Numbered from the stretch's first letter, positions 37,309 through 49,684 are shown. The stretch is DNA of 64,000 bases from Senegalimassilia faecalis (GCF_004135645.1 NZ_SDPW01000001.1:124001-188000); one strand, 5' to 3'. The notes: generated from the letters alone by a model not told the origin. Program-made: numbers and translations.

Positions 37309-38252
37309 TGCAAAGCTCCAATCAGTTCGTTGACGTCTTTGACGCCATGACGCTCGCAGTACTCGGCGATGCCGTCGATGACGTCGATGGTTGCCTGGGG
37401 GTTCACGAAGTTCGCGGTGCCAACGGCCACGGCCGTGGCGCCGGCAAGCATGAACTCCACCGCATCGGTGCCGCACGCGATGCCGCCCATGCCCAAAAGC
37501 GGAACCTTCACGGTGTTGTGGCACTGCCACACGCAGCGCAGCGCTACGGGCTTGATGGCAGGGCCGGAAAAACCGCAAAGCGGACGCGCTGTGACGGTGC
37601 GGCGGCGCTCGGCGTCGATGGCCATGCCCATGAGCGTGTTGATCAGCGAGATGGCGTCGGCTCCGGCAGCCTCGGCGGCGCGCGCGATCTCGGCGATATC
37701 GGTGACGTTCGGCGTGAGCTTCACGATAAGCGGGCGCTTCGTGGCGGCGCGGCACATGCTCACCACGCGCTCGACGGACTCGCCGTGCGTGCCGATGGTC
37801 ATGCCGCCGGCATCGACGTTCGGGCAAGAGATGTTCACCTCGTATGCGTCGACGGGCGCGTCTTCAAGCGCCTCGATGACCTGCACGTATTCGTCGAAGC
37901 TGTGACCGGAAACGTTCACGATGGTGGTGGCGCCCACCTCGGCCAGCCACGGCAGCTCGTGGGCCTTCAGGTGCGCCACGCCCGGGTTTTGCAGGCCGAT
38001 GGAGTTCAACATGCCGCTGGCAACCTCGGCGATGCGAGGGCTGGCGTTGCCCTCCCAACCGTTGAGCGACACTCCCTTCGTGGTGACGGCGCCCAGCGCG
38101 CTGACGTCCACGAAGTCGGCGTATTCGCGACCTGCGGCAAACGTGCCCGACGCGGTGGTGACGGGGTTCTTCATGGCAAGCCCGCCCAGGTTCACGGCCA
38201 TGTTCACGCTGGTAGGAGCGCTGGTTTCGGGAAGCCGCTCGTTTTCGGTCAT
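37302..38252 (-). CDS. pyrD: Dihydroorotate dehydrogenase B, catalytic subunit
   Basis: 316 aa class 1B enzyme. Motifs are VTTASGTFAAGREYADFVD, the NxSCPNVDAGG block with the catalytic Cys (VNISCPN), IVKLTPNVTDI and LLGMGGIACGTDAVEF. It binds FMN and passes electrons to PyrK and then NAD+. It adjoins pyrK directly, with the stop and ATG touching, and overlaps pyrF. Confidence 0.95.
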   Translation of the reverse strand: MTENERLPETSAPTSVNMAVNLGGLAMKNPVTTASGTFAAGREYADFVDVSALGAVTTKGVSLNGWEGNASPRIAEVASGMLNSIGLQNPGVAHLKAHELPWLAEVGATTIVNVSGHSFDEYVQVIEALEDAPVDAYEVNISCPNVDAGGMTIGTHGESVERVVSMCRAATKRPLIVKLTPNVTDIAEIARAAEAAGADAISLINTLMGMAIDAERRRTVTARPLCGFSGPAIKPVALRCVWQCHNTVKVPLLGMGGIACGTDAVEFMLAGATAVAVGTANFVNPQATIDVIDGIAEYCERHGVKDVNELIGALQC

Positions 38253-39059
38253 CTACCACACCACCTTTTCAGCATCGAACACAGGCCCGTCGACGCATGA
38301 GCGGCGCTTGCCGTCGACGGTGTCGACGACGCACGACAGGCATGCGCCCACGCCGCACGCCATGCGCTTCTCCATTGAGATCTGGCACGGCACGCCCGCC
38401 TGCGCGGCCTGACCGGCCACGATCTTCATAAGCGGCTCGGGGCCGCAGCACGCCACATAGTCGTAGCGTTCGCCGTTAACGCCCGCGTCAAGGGCTTCTT
38501 GCGAAAGCGAGGTGCAGAAGCCCGCGCGGCCGAACGACCCGTCGTCGGTAGCCACGGCAACGCTGCCGTTGACGGTTTGCTGGTAGCGCTCAAGCGTCAC
38601 CAGGGCCGCCTGCGTCTGCGCGCCCAGCACCACGTCCACGTGCACGCCGGCAGCTACCAGTTCCTGGCACAGCATGAACAGAGGGGCTGCGCCCACGCCG
38701 CCAGCCACCAGCAGCGCGCGCTTGCAGCCTTCCGGCGCATTCCAACGACGGCCAACGGGCCCGATGAGCTCGCTTTGCGGTTCGGCGTCGGCAGCTTCGG
38801 GCGCCAGTCCCGCCAGATGGTTCGTGCCGAATCCGACAGTTTGGTACAGCACGTCAAGCGTGGCGGTAGCAGCATCGGCCGCGTACACCGAAAACGGGCG
38901 GCGCAAGATGTGGCCCTCCATGCCGGGAATCTTCATATGCACGAACTGACCGGGTTCGATGGCGGCCGCGATAGCCGGCGCCGAAAGCGTCATGAGATAC
39001 AGATTCGGGCCCACGCATCCGTTGCTTAGAATGCGCGCCCGCTCGTTCACAAGCGCCAC
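38253..39059 (-). CDS. pyrK: Dihydroorotate dehydrogenase B, electron-transfer subunit
   Basis: 268 aa. The FAD-binding ferredoxin-reductase region has RRPFSVYAAD. The NAD site is ALLVAGGVGAAPLFMLCQEL. The [2Fe-2S] motif CGVGACLSCVVD with a later C is at the C-terminus. It couples PyrD to NAD+, as in anaerobes. It heads the pyrK-pyrD-pyrF unit. A TGA-TACAAT extended -10 at 39114-39119 may give it its own promoter, since carB ends in a strong terminator. Confidence 0.94.
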   Translation of the reverse strand: MALVNERARILSNGCVGPNLYLMTLSAPAIAAAIEPGQFVHMKIPGMEGHILRRPFSVYAADAATATLDVLYQTVGFGTNHLAGLAPEAADAEPQSELIGPVGRRWNAPEGCKRALLVAGGVGAAPLFMLCQELVAAGVHVDVVLGAQTQAALVTLERYQQTVNGSVAVATDDGSFGRAGFCTSLSQEALDAGVNGERYDYVACCGPEPLMKIVAGQAAQAGVPCQISMEKRMACGVGACLSCVVDTVDGKRRSCVDGPVFDAEKVVW

Positions 39060-39113
39060 GGGGCTCCTTCCCTCGTTGGATGGCCGCGCCTGCGGCCGGA
39101 TACATTGCCAGCG

Positions 39114-39144
39114 ATTGTATCATTGCTGCAGCTAGATGACGCAA
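39114..39144 (-). promoter_or_regulatory. Candidate promoter of pyrK-pyrD-pyrF
   Basis: Minus strand: TTGCGT (39139-39144), 19-nt spacer, TGA-TACAAT (hexamer 39114-39119). It lies between the carB terminator and the pyrK start. No PyrR-type leader motif is seen here, so this unit may be constitutive or depend on read-through from carB. Confidence 0.45.
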
Positions 39145-39173
39145 AGTGGCCCTTGAAACGGCAAACGAACACG

Positions 39174-39202
39174 AAAAAGGGACGCTTGCAAGCAAGCGTC
39201 CC
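39174..39202 (-). terminator. Intrinsic terminator of carB
   Basis: A perfect 10-bp stem GGGACGCTTG / CAAGCGTCCC with loop CTTG, followed by TTTTT on the minus strand. It is 27 nt after the carB stop. Confidence 0.9.
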
Positions 39203-39229
39203 TATAAAGCCTAGCGCAGGGCGGAGCAG

Positions 39230-42476
<3,247 letters not shown>

Positions 42477-42484
<8 letters not shown>

Positions 42485-43838
42485 TGCAAGCCTCCTCACA
42501 AGCGCCCTCGGCGCCGAATTTCCATCCGGCCAAGCGGTCGGCGGCGATGTCGATGTCCAAATAGTCTTCGCGACCCTCCATCAGGCGCGCAAACGCCGTG
42601 AACAGGTAGTGCGCGTCGGTGGGGCCAGGGTTGGCCTCGGGATGGTACTGCACGGAAAACGCCGGGATGTCCAGAAACGCGATGCCCTCGGCCGTGCCGT
42701 CGTTGAGGTTGACGTGCGTCAGCTGGATGCGGCCGAAGCGTTCGTTTTGCACCACGGGCGCGATGCCGGCGCGCACCCAGAAGCGCAGGTCATCTTCGTG
42801 GCCCTTGAAACCGCCGGACAGCTCGGGCACCAGCGGGCCCAAGCTGGGGAACAGCAGGCCGAAGCCGTGGTTTTGCGCCGTGATCTCCACGCGGCGCGTG
42901 CGCAGGTTCATGACGGGATGGTTGCCGCCGCGGTGGCCGAACTTCAGCTTCTCGATGTCGGCGCCGGCCGCCTTGCACATCATCTGGTGCCCCAGGCAGA
43001 TGCCGAAAACGGGCACCTTGCCCAGCAGCTTCTCCACCTGGGAATACGTGCCTTCAACCGCTTCAGGATCGCCCGGGCCGTTGCTGAGAAACACCCCGTC
43101 GGGCGCCTGCTGCAGCACGCGCTCGGCCGGCGTGTCCCACGGCACGCACGTCACGTCGCAGCCTGCGCGCACCAGGCCATCAAGGATGGAGCGCTTCACG
43201 CCGCAGTCGTAGGCGACCACTTTGAAGCGAGGGGCCGGTGCGGGGGCTTGCGCGAACGCGTGGCTTTCAGGCAGGTCGACAATACCGTGAGTAAACGGCT
43301 TAGAGCAAGAAACGGTTGCTGCAAGGTTCTGGCCCACCAAGCTTTCGCTTGCGCGCACCTTTGCCAGCAGGCTTTCCTTGCTGAGGTCAAGCGTGGAGAT
43401 GATGGCGCGCTGTGCGCCATGGTCGCGTACGTGGCGCACCAAAGCGCGCGTGTCGACGCCTTCGATGGCCACTACGTTGTGCTGTCGCAAGAACTCATGC
43501 AAGGAAAGCTTGCTGCGCCAATTGCTGGGCGTGGTGCACATGTCGCGCACCACCAGGCCGCGCAGTGCCGGCGCGGCGGACTGGGCGTCTTCGGGGTTCA
43601 CGCCGTAATTGCCGATTTGCGGGTACGTCATGGTGATGATCTGCCCGGCGTAGCTGGGGTCGGTGGCCACTTCCAAGTAGCCTTCCAACGACGTGTTGAA
43701 GCAGATTTCGCCAAAGGCCTCCCCTGCTGCGGCGCACGCGGTGCCGTAGAACACCGCACCGTCTTCAAGCGCCAGCGCCGCCGGGGCGCCGGCGGCCTTC
43801 GACGTGCCGCTTAGCAACTGCTGTGATATCTTGCTCAA
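42477..43838 (-). CDS. carA: Carbamoyl-phosphate synthase small subunit
   Basis: 453 aa from a TTG at 43838. AAAGGAG lies 6-7 nt before it, whereas the upstream ATG at 43859 lacks one. The N-terminal domain has [10 protein letters not shown] and [10 protein letters not shown]. The class-I amidotransferase has [11 protein letters not shown] with the catalytic Cys and [11 protein letters not shown] with the His-Glu dyad. It hydrolyses glutamine to feed CarB. It is preceded by a PyrR-type attenuator at 43884-43981. Confidence 0.95.
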
Positions 43839-43883
43839 GAAGTGCTCCTTTCCATGCATGCAACCGCCAATGAGCTCCATACA

Positions 43884-43996
43884 GAAAAACCCTCGATCAC
43901 GAGGGCGTACGTTGTTTTCCGGGTAGCAGCCAACGGCTGCAGCGCTAGCCTTGTCGGTCTCTCCGTACCGCCCTTAAAGGACATGAGTCAAGTATA
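43884..43996 (-). promoter_or_regulatory. PyrR-regulated attenuator leader of carA-carB
   Basis: Transcript order on the minus strand: -10 TATACT (43991-43996), PyrR-binding motif (43981-43947) containing CGGTACGGAGAGACCG, then the terminator stem CCCTCG / CGAGGG with loop TGAT and TTTTT (43905-43885). The motif nearly matches that before pyrR. Bound PyrR would expose the terminator when UMP is plentiful. The -35 region is weak. Confidence 0.8.
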
Positions 43997-44017
43997 CGGC
44001 AGTATCGAGGATTCCCA

Positions 44018-44165
44018 TGCATTTATGCACTATTATTACGATTTGTTAACCAAATATGCAGTGAGCGGTAGCCGCCGAATTGTGCGCCCGCACGAAAACG
44101 CCTGGCCAGGCCCTACAATTCAGCGATAATCCGACTGGACTGCATCTATTGTTCAGTAGTACGAT
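44018..44165. other. AT-rich divergent region between carA leader and MFS transporter
   Basis: A noticeably AT-richer stretch holds a TGCAT-TT-ATGCA partial palindrome (44018-44029) that could be an operator. Just before the MFS start are TGGACT (44136-44141), an 18-nt gap and TACGAT (44160-44165), 6 nt from the ATG, which fits a leaderless promoter. Confidence 0.35.
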
Positions 44166-44171
44166 GCGCCC

Positions 44172-45365
44172 ATGGAGCAAACGTCATCGACAGATTCACG
44201 CCCTCCGGGTGCTTTTCGAGGGGCCATCGTTGCCACGGTGGCCTTGATTTCGGTGTTCGCCGCGGCCAGTGCCCCCATTCCTTTATATGCGCATTGGCAG
44301 GCAGAGCTGGGGCTCGCGGCTTCCGATGTTTCCATGACCATCGTCTCGTATCTTATCGGCGTGCTTGCTGTGCTGTTCTTCGCGGGTTCGCTGTCCGATG
44401 CGTCCGGCCGGCGGCCTTCCGTAGCGGCTTCGCTGTTGTGCGGCATCGCGGGCTGCTGCTTGTTCGCGGGCCTGGAAAACGGCTTCATGTTGCAAGCTGC
44501 TCGATTCGTGCAAGGCGTTTCCTGCGCGCTGGGCATGAGCGCCACGTCGGCATTCGTCATCGATTGCACTTCGGACAACCATCGCACGTTCGGCATGACC
44601 ATCGCCAGCACGGGGTACCTCATCGGGCTTACCGTAGGATCGCTTGGCATCGGCCTGTTCGCCACGGCTTTAACCGATTATTGGATAGTGTTCATCGTCT
44701 TGGTTTTCATCATGGCGGCAACGCTGGCGTTTCTGCCGTTCACGAAGGAGACAGTGGTGAATCGCATCACGTGGCGGCGCGCCGTCAAGCCTATGCTGCA
44801 GGTGCCGGCTCACTTGAAAGGCCTGCTGCCTATTGCAGCTGGCGGGTATATTTCCACGTGGTCGGTGGGCTTTTTCTTTCAATCGCTGGCCACCCCGGCT
44901 TCTGTGGACTACTTTGGCGCCAACGACCCGCTTATCCCGTCGTTGGTGTTAGCACTGGCCATGGCGCCAAGCGCATTAGGCGGGCCCATATCGGCGCGCG
45001 TCGGAACGCGAGCATCCATGGTGTTCGGCCTGGCCGCTACGTTCGCAACCAGCTTGGCGTTGCTTGCCTGTATGGTTGCCGGGCAGCTTGCGCTGTTCTT
45101 CGTGCTTGAGGTGCTGTTCGCCGTAGCGTGCGGCATCGTGCTTTCCGCCAGCATGCATATGCTCATCAGCGCATCGACTCCTCAGGAAAACGCCAGCGTT
45201 GTTTCGTTGACGAATTTCAGCGGCTATGCAGGTTCTACGATAATCAGCACCGTGGTTACCGCTGTTGCAGATAGCGTGGATCTGGCCTGGGTGTTCGCAC
45301 TGATTGTTGCGATGGCGGCCGTTTCCGTGGTACCTGGCTGCATAAAGCTAGCGAAAGAGAAATAA
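44172..45365 (+). CDS. MFS transporter (drug/metabolite type)
   Basis: 397 aa with about 12 hydrophobic segments. The MFS loop-2/3 signature is GSLSDASGRRPSV. A central loop (FTKETVVNRITWRRAVKP) separates two six-helix bundles, and the second half has a GG-PISARVGTR loop. The substrate is unknown. No Shine-Dalgarno precedes the ATG, but a TACGAT hexamer ends 6 nt upstream, so it may be leaderless. It is on the strand opposite to the pyr genes, and a truncated paralogue follows immediately. Confidence 0.85.
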   Translation: MEQTSSTDSRPPGAFRGAIVATVALISVFAAASAPIPLYAHWQAELGLAASDVSMTIVSYLIGVLAVLFFAGSLSDASGRRPSVAASLLCGIAGCCLFAGLENGFMLQAARFVQGVSCALGMSATSAFVIDCTSDNHRTFGMTIASTGYLIGLTVGSLGIGLFATALTDYWIVFIVLVFIMAATLAFLPFTKETVVNRITWRRAVKPMLQVPAHLKGLLPIAAGGYISTWSVGFFFQSLATPASVDYFGANDPLIPSLVLALAMAPSALGGPISARVGTRASMVFGLAATFATSLALLACMVAGQLALFFVLEVLFAVACGIVLSASMHMLISASTPQENASVVSLTNFSGYAGSTIISTVVTAVADSVDLAWVFALIVAMAAVSVVPGCIKLAKEK

Positions 45366-45369
45366 GGGG

Positions 45370-46089
45370 TTGCGCAGCGTTTTCGTGCAATGGCACTCCT
45401 GCGTGAAGTGGTTGGGAAAGGCAGTTGCAATGGTCGCCATTATCGCGGCGCTTCCGCTGACGCATGAGACTGTGTCCCACCGCATCACGCTGCGACGCGC
45501 CGTGCGGCCGCTTTTGCATGTGCCGAAGAGCATTCGCCCGGTGTTTCCCATCGCTGCGGGTTGCTACATTGCCGCCTGGGGCATCGGCATATTCTTCCAA
45601 TCGCTGTCCACACCGGCAGCCGTGCAGTATTTCGGGTCAACCGACCCGCTGGTGCCGGCGTTGATCTTGGCGCTGGCCATGGCGCCTAGCGCGGCGGGCG
45701 GTCCTATGTCAGCGCGCACGACCATGAAGTTTTCGCTGGTCGGAGGCAGCGTGCTCATGTTCGCAAGCTGTATTGCCTTGTATTCGACGCTTTCAGGCTC
45801 GCTGATGATCCCGTTCCTGGTTCTGTGTGCCGTGTTCGCCGTGGCATGCGGCATCATCCTGTCGGCCAGCATGCACATGCTTATCAGCTACAGCGAACCA
45901 TCGGAAAGCGCCAGCGTGGTTTCGCTCATCAACTTCGCCGGCTACGTGGGCACCACGCTGCTGAGCGTTGCCATGAGCGGCCTGGCCTCCGCCCTGTCGC
46001 TTGCAGGCGTTCTGGCGTTCATCACCGTCCTTGGGGGTTTGTTCATGATTCCCGGCACGCTGTGCGGCTTGAAAATGCTGCGGAAGTAG
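45370..46089 (+). pseudogene. Truncated tandem copy of the MFS transporter (C-terminal half)
   Basis: The open frame is 239 aa. From about 45440 on (LPLTHETVSHRITLRRAVRP...) it aligns closely with the second half of the upstream MFS protein (LPFTKETVVNRITWRRAVKP...), through the identical LALAMAPSA-GGP core. Roughly the first half of a transporter is missing, and the first ~20 residues match nothing upstream. It looks like a duplicate that lost its 5' half. Expression as a six-helix partner cannot be excluded, since a GAAATAAGGGG Shine-Dalgarno-like run lies nearby. Confidence 0.7.
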
Positions 46090-46216
46090 AACCGACCCTC
46101 ATCACGAGTGAATCCAAGTGATAGCCATTTTCCGATACAAACCATTGCGCAGGAATTGACTGACGATAGTTATACAGCCATTTTTTGTAATCCCAATCCT
46201 CCTTCAGCGGCGGACA

Positions 46217-46276
46217 AAACCTGGCAAACGACCTGTCCCCTTGCCAGGTTTCTGACAAGGGGACAGGTCGTTTGCC
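46217..46276. repeat. REP-like palindromic element with two alternative stems
   Basis: A perfect 21-bp inverted repeat (46223-46243 and 46256-46276) contains GACCTGTCCCC/GGGGACAGGTC. A second 11-bp repeat (46217-46227 and 46241-46251, AACCTGGCAA/TTGCCAGGTT) overlaps it, so the stems are mutually exclusive. GGGGACAGGTC-type palindromes resemble REP elements mobilised by TnpA-REP transposases. No transposase is present here. Confidence 0.6.
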
Positions 46277-46277
46277 A

Positions 46278-46317
46278 TAAAAAAGGCGTGGCTCCGAACT
46301 TTTGGAGCCACGCCTTT
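46278..46317 (-). terminator. Intrinsic terminator of pyrC
   Basis: A perfect 14-bp stem AAAGGCGTGGCTCC / GGAGCCACGCCTTT with an 8-nt loop, followed on the minus strand by TTTTATGG. It is 22 nt beyond the pyrC stop. Confidence 0.92.
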
Positions 46318-46339
46318 GCGGTGCGGTTTTCGAGCGTTG

Positions 46340-47632
46340 TTACTCGACGATCTTGCCATCTTCCATGGTGGCGTAGCCGCCGACGTAGACGTCGGTTGCG
46401 CGGCCGGTCAGCTCAGTGCCGATGAAGCCGGAATTTTTGGCCTTGCTGCAGAAGTCCGCAGCGTCGACGGTCCAGGCAACCTCGGGGTCGATGACGGTGA
46501 GGTCGGCCACGCTGCCAGCCTCGATGGCCACGCGGTCAACGCCCAGGATGGTGCGCTGGTTGGCGCTCATCAGCTCGACGAGGCGCTCCCACGTGATCTT
46601 GCCCGTGGCAACCAGGTTCGTGATGACCAGGCCCAAGCTGGTTTCCAGGCCGATCATGCCGAACGGGGCAAGCTCGAACTCGCGGTCCTTCTCCCATGCC
46701 GTGTGCGGCGCGTGGTCGGTGACGATGGCATCCACCGTGCCGTCGATGACGCCCTGGACAAGGGCCTCGGCGTCGGCGGCGGTGCGCAGCGGCGGGTTCA
46801 CCTTGAGCGACGTGTTGTAGTCATCGCCGATGGCGTCCTCGGTGAGGAACAGGTGATGCGGCGTGACCTCGCACGTGACGGGCAGGCCCTCGGCCTTCGC
46901 GGCGCGCACCATGTCAAGGCCGCGCGCGGTGGTGATGTGCTGGATGTGCAGCTTGCAGCCCGTCAGGCGGCACAGCGCGATGTCGCGGGCGATCTGCAGC
47001 TCTTCGCCTTCCGCCGGCCAGCCGAGCAGGCCGAGGCGCGTGGAGGCAACACCTTCGTTGACCTGACCTTCGCCCACCAGATCCTCGTCCTGGCAGTGGC
47101 TCATGACCACGCGGCCGAACTGGCTGGCGTAATCCATGACGCGGCGCATCATGCCCGCGCCCTGCACGCCGTGACCGTCGTCGGTGAACGCCACGGCGCC
47201 GTGAGCGATCATGTCGCCCATCTCGGACAGCGTTTCGCCCTTCAGACCCTGCGAGCAGGAGCCGGACACGTGCACGCGGCACTTGCCCACCTGCGCGGCG
47301 ATGGACTTCACATACTCTACGGCCACCGCGTTGTCCACGACCGGGTTCGTGTTCGGCATGGCGCACACGGCCGTGAAGCCGCCGTGAGCCGCCGCGCGCG
47401 TACCGGAAGCGATGTCTTCCTTCTGCTCGAAGCCCGGCTCGCGCAGGTGCACGTGCATGTCCACCAGGCCCGGGACCACGATCTTGCCGGCCAGGTCGCG
47501 CTCGACGCCCTTCTCCATGGTCAGGTTCTGGCCAACCTCCACGATCTTGCCGTCGCGGACGAGGATGTCGGCGGTTTCGTTCAGACCGACCTGCGGGTCG
47601 ATCACGTGCGCGTTCTTAAGCAGTAATGCCAT
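46340..47632 (-). CDS. pyrC: Dihydroorotase
   Basis: 430 aa, amidohydrolase type I. The metal motif is DMHVHLREPG, the carboxylated-Lys region is in the core and MPNTNPVVDN follows. HHLFLTED and VTDHAPHT carry further metal and catalytic residues. It closes carbamoyl aspartate to dihydroorotate in the cytoplasm. The ATG at 47632 has GGAGGGAG upstream. It overlaps pyrB by 17 nt. It is the last gene of pyrR-pyrB-pyrC. Confidence 0.95.
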   Translation of the reverse strand: MALLLKNAHVIDPQVGLNETADILVRDGKIVEVGQNLTMEKGVERDLAGKIVVPGLVDMHVHLREPGFEQKEDIASGTRAAAHGGFTAVCAMPNTNPVVDNAVAVEYVKSIAAQVGKCRVHVSGSCSQGLKGETLSEMGDMIAHGAVAFTDDGHGVQGAGMMRRVMDYASQFGRVVMSHCQDEDLVGEGQVNEGVASTRLGLLGWPAEGEELQIARDIALCRLTGCKLHIQHITTARGLDMVRAAKAEGLPVTCEVTPHHLFLTEDAIGDDYNTSLKVNPPLRTAADAEALVQGVIDGTVDAIVTDHAPHTAWEKDREFELAPFGMIGLETSLGLVITNLVATGKITWERLVELMSANQRTILGVDRVAIEAGSVADLTVIDPEVAWTVDAADFCSKAKNSGFIGTELTGRATDVYVGGYATMEDGKIVE

Positions 47633-48560
47633 CTTCGCTCCCTCCAAGCAGCAGGTACAGGGCGGCCATGCGGGTCAGGATACCGGCATAGACCTGGTCG
47701 AGAATAACCGAGCGCTCCGGGTGGTCGGCCATGAAGGAGTCAAGCTCCACGCCGCGGTTGATGGGACCCGGGTGGCACACGATGCAGTCGGGGCGCATAA
47801 GCTTGTTGCGCTTTTCGGTGAGGCCGTACAGCATGTTGTACTCGCGCAGGCTGGGGTACGGGGCGCCTTCGAGGCGCTCGCGCTGGATGCGCAGCATGTA
47901 CACGACGTCGAGCTCGGGCAGCACCTCGTCGATGTTGTGCGACACGTGGTCGGCGCCAAGCACCTCGGGGCGCGCGGGCAGCAGCGTCGGCGGTGCGATA
48001 ACAGTGACTTCGCAGCCCATGATCTTCAGCGCGGGAATCAGGCTGCCGCATACGCGGGAGTGCCCGATGTCGCCGACGACGCCGACCTTAAGGCCGTCGA
48101 GGCGACCCTTCGTCTGCCAGATGGTGTACAGGTCAAGTAGGGCCTGCGTGGGATGCTGGTGCTTGCCGTCGCCGGCGTCGATGACGTGCACGCCCGACAC
48201 GTCGGCGATCTTGCGCGGCACGCCGGCGTGCTTGTCGCGCACGACGATCATGTCAACCTTGTAGGAGCACAGCGTTTCCACGGTGTCGACCAGCGACTCG
48301 CCTTTGACGGTGGACGTGGAAGAACCGCCGAAGTTCAGGCTGGAAGCGGAAAGACGCTTTTCGGCCATCTCAAAGCTGGAGCGCGTACGCGTGGACGGCT
48401 CGTTGAACATGTTCACGACGGTGAAGCCTTTAAGCGTGGGCACCTGCTTGATGCGGCGCTCGTTGACTTCCTTGAACTTCACGGCCGTTTCCAGGATGGC
48501 CATGATGTCATCAGCGGAATACTCCGTGATGTCGATAAGGTGCTTGTGGTTGAAAGACAT
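47616..48560 (-). CDS. pyrB: Aspartate carbamoyltransferase catalytic subunit
   Basis: 314 aa. The carbamoyl-phosphate site is FNEPSTRTRSSFE, with GGSSTSTVKGES. HPTQALLD and the later MHPGP-like CHPGPINRGVE complete the active site. It condenses carbamoyl phosphate with aspartate. No PyrI is present, so the unregulated trimer is likely. It is 3 nt downstream of pyrR and overlaps pyrC. Confidence 0.96.
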   Translation of the reverse strand: MSFNHKHLIDITEYSADDIMAILETAVKFKEVNERRIKQVPTLKGFTVVNMFNEPSTRTRSSFEMAEKRLSASSLNFGGSSTSTVKGESLVDTVETLCSYKVDMIVVRDKHAGVPRKIADVSGVHVIDAGDGKHQHPTQALLDLYTIWQTKGRLDGLKVGVVGDIGHSRVCGSLIPALKIMGCEVTVIAPPTLLPARPEVLGADHVSHNIDEVLPELDVVYMLRIQRERLEGAPYPSLREYNMLYGLTEKRNKLMRPDCIVCHPGPINRGVELDSFMADHPERSVILDQVYAGILTRMAALYLLLGGSEDGITA

Positions 48561-48563
48561 GCG

Positions 48564-49151
48564 CTATTCACCTCCGAGCGGGGCTGCGCCGATGTGGGCG
48601 CCGGCGGACATTTCCAGAATCTCGACCTCGGATTTGCCGTCCACTTCCTCAAGGAACAGGCGGACGTTTTCCTGGGCTGCGGACGGCACGTTCTTGCCAA
48701 CGTAATCGGCGCGAATGGGCAGCTCGCGGTGGCCGCGGTCGACGAGCACGGCCAGCTCGACGCGGGCCGGGCGGCCGATGTCCATAAGCGCGTCAAGCGC
48801 CGCGCGGATGGTGCGGCCGGTGAACAGCACGTCGTCGACCAGCACGACATCCTTGCCGTCCATGTCGAAATTGATTTCAGTGGAGTGAACCTCGGGGGCG
48901 AAATGCGTGGCGAAGTCGTCACGATAGAAGCTGATGTCCAGCTTGCCCAGCGGCACCTTCGTGCCTTCGATTGCCTCGATTTTGTCGGCCAGGCGCTTCG
49001 CGAGCAAGTCGCCGCGCGTGACGATGCCGACGAGCGCGAGGTTGTGCGCGCCCTTGTTGGTCTCGAGGATTTGATGCGCGATGCGCGTCAAAGAGCGCTC
49101 GATCTCGTCTGCGTTCATGCAGACGTTCTTGACCGTTCCTGCGTCAGTCAT
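48564..49151 (-). CDS. pyrR: Bifunctional pyr operon regulator / uracil phosphoribosyltransferase PyrR
   Basis: 195 aa. The PRPP-binding motif is [17 protein letters not shown], with the PyrR-typical [17 protein letters not shown] near the N-terminus. PyrR binds the leader RNA when UMP is high and favours termination. A GTG two codons upstream (49157) is possible, but the ATG at 49151 has AAAGGG at good spacing. It sits at the head of pyrR-pyrB-pyrC behind its own attenuator. Confidence 0.95.
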   Translation of the reverse strand: MTDAGTVKNVCMNADEIERSLTRIAHQILETNKGAHNLALVGIVTRGDLLAKRLADKIEAIEGTKVPLGKLDISFYRDDFATHFAPEVHSTEINFDMDGKDVVLVDDVLFTGRTIRAALDALMDIGRPARVELAVLVDRGHRELPIRADYVGKNVPSAAQENVRLFLEEVDGKSEVEILEMSAGAHIGAAPLGGE

Positions 49152-49256
49152 ACACACCCTTTCTCATGTCGAGTGCGTACAGACAGACACGTCGCGTCAA
49201 GCGGAGCCGCCGAGTTTTTCGGCCCGCTCGAACCCTGACGTCATGTCGCGCGAGCA

Positions 49257-49401
49257 TAAAAAACGCCTTTGCGACTGACAAAGGCTTCGACTCTGATCCG
49301 CTCTTGTTCAGGCGAGCGTTCCGGGTGTTACCTTGTCGGTCTCTCTGTACCGCATTTAAAGGAACTAAGAGGACTATATGCGCTATTGCGGCGCTATGCA
49401 A
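49257..49401 (-). promoter_or_regulatory. PyrR-regulated attenuator leader and promoter of pyrR-pyrB-pyrC
   Basis: Minus strand order: -35 TTGCAT (49396-49401), 17-nt spacer, -10 TATAGT (49373-49378), PyrR-binding motif (49364-49330) with CGGTACAGAGAGACCG. The terminator stem GCCTTTG / CAAAGGC with GTTTTTT follows (49285-49258). The 35-nt motif matches the carA leader at all but a few positions and sits the same distance from its -10. Confidence 0.85.
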
Positions 49402-49492
49402 CCCCAAATATCGAAAAATCCAGCCAAGGGACGGATTTTTATGCAGAACAACCAGCTATGGTCGCACGCAGCTGGCGCAGCCGATGCCGATG

Positions 49493-49651
49493 TCGATGCA
49501 AAATCGCTCATGTATGTGATTTAATCCCTTACCCTCTGACGACATGAAATCCAGCAGCGTTCTGACCTGCGAAAACGAAGCGTTGCATTTCGCTAGCGCC
49601 TGATGATTTCCAGCAAATCACATACATGAGCGATTTTTGTATCTGCATCGA
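49493..49651. repeat. 159-bp MITE-like inverted-repeat element
   Basis: A perfect 22-bp inverted repeat (49501-49522 and 49615-49636) is flanked by outer TCGATGCA / TGCATCGA arms (49493-49500 and 49644-49651) with a 7-nt asymmetry. The 92-nt centre has no gene. Structure and size resemble a miniature inverted-repeat element or a large RNA hairpin. No target-site duplication is evident. Confidence 0.55.
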
Positions 49652-49684
49652 GGTTTAGGCGCTGCGGATGCGCGATGAGGGTTG

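Noticed and set aside
46043-46258. 71-codon minus-strand frame over the MFS end and REP element
   Set aside because: It runs through the palindrome and the pseudogene end, and has no Shine-Dalgarno or homology.
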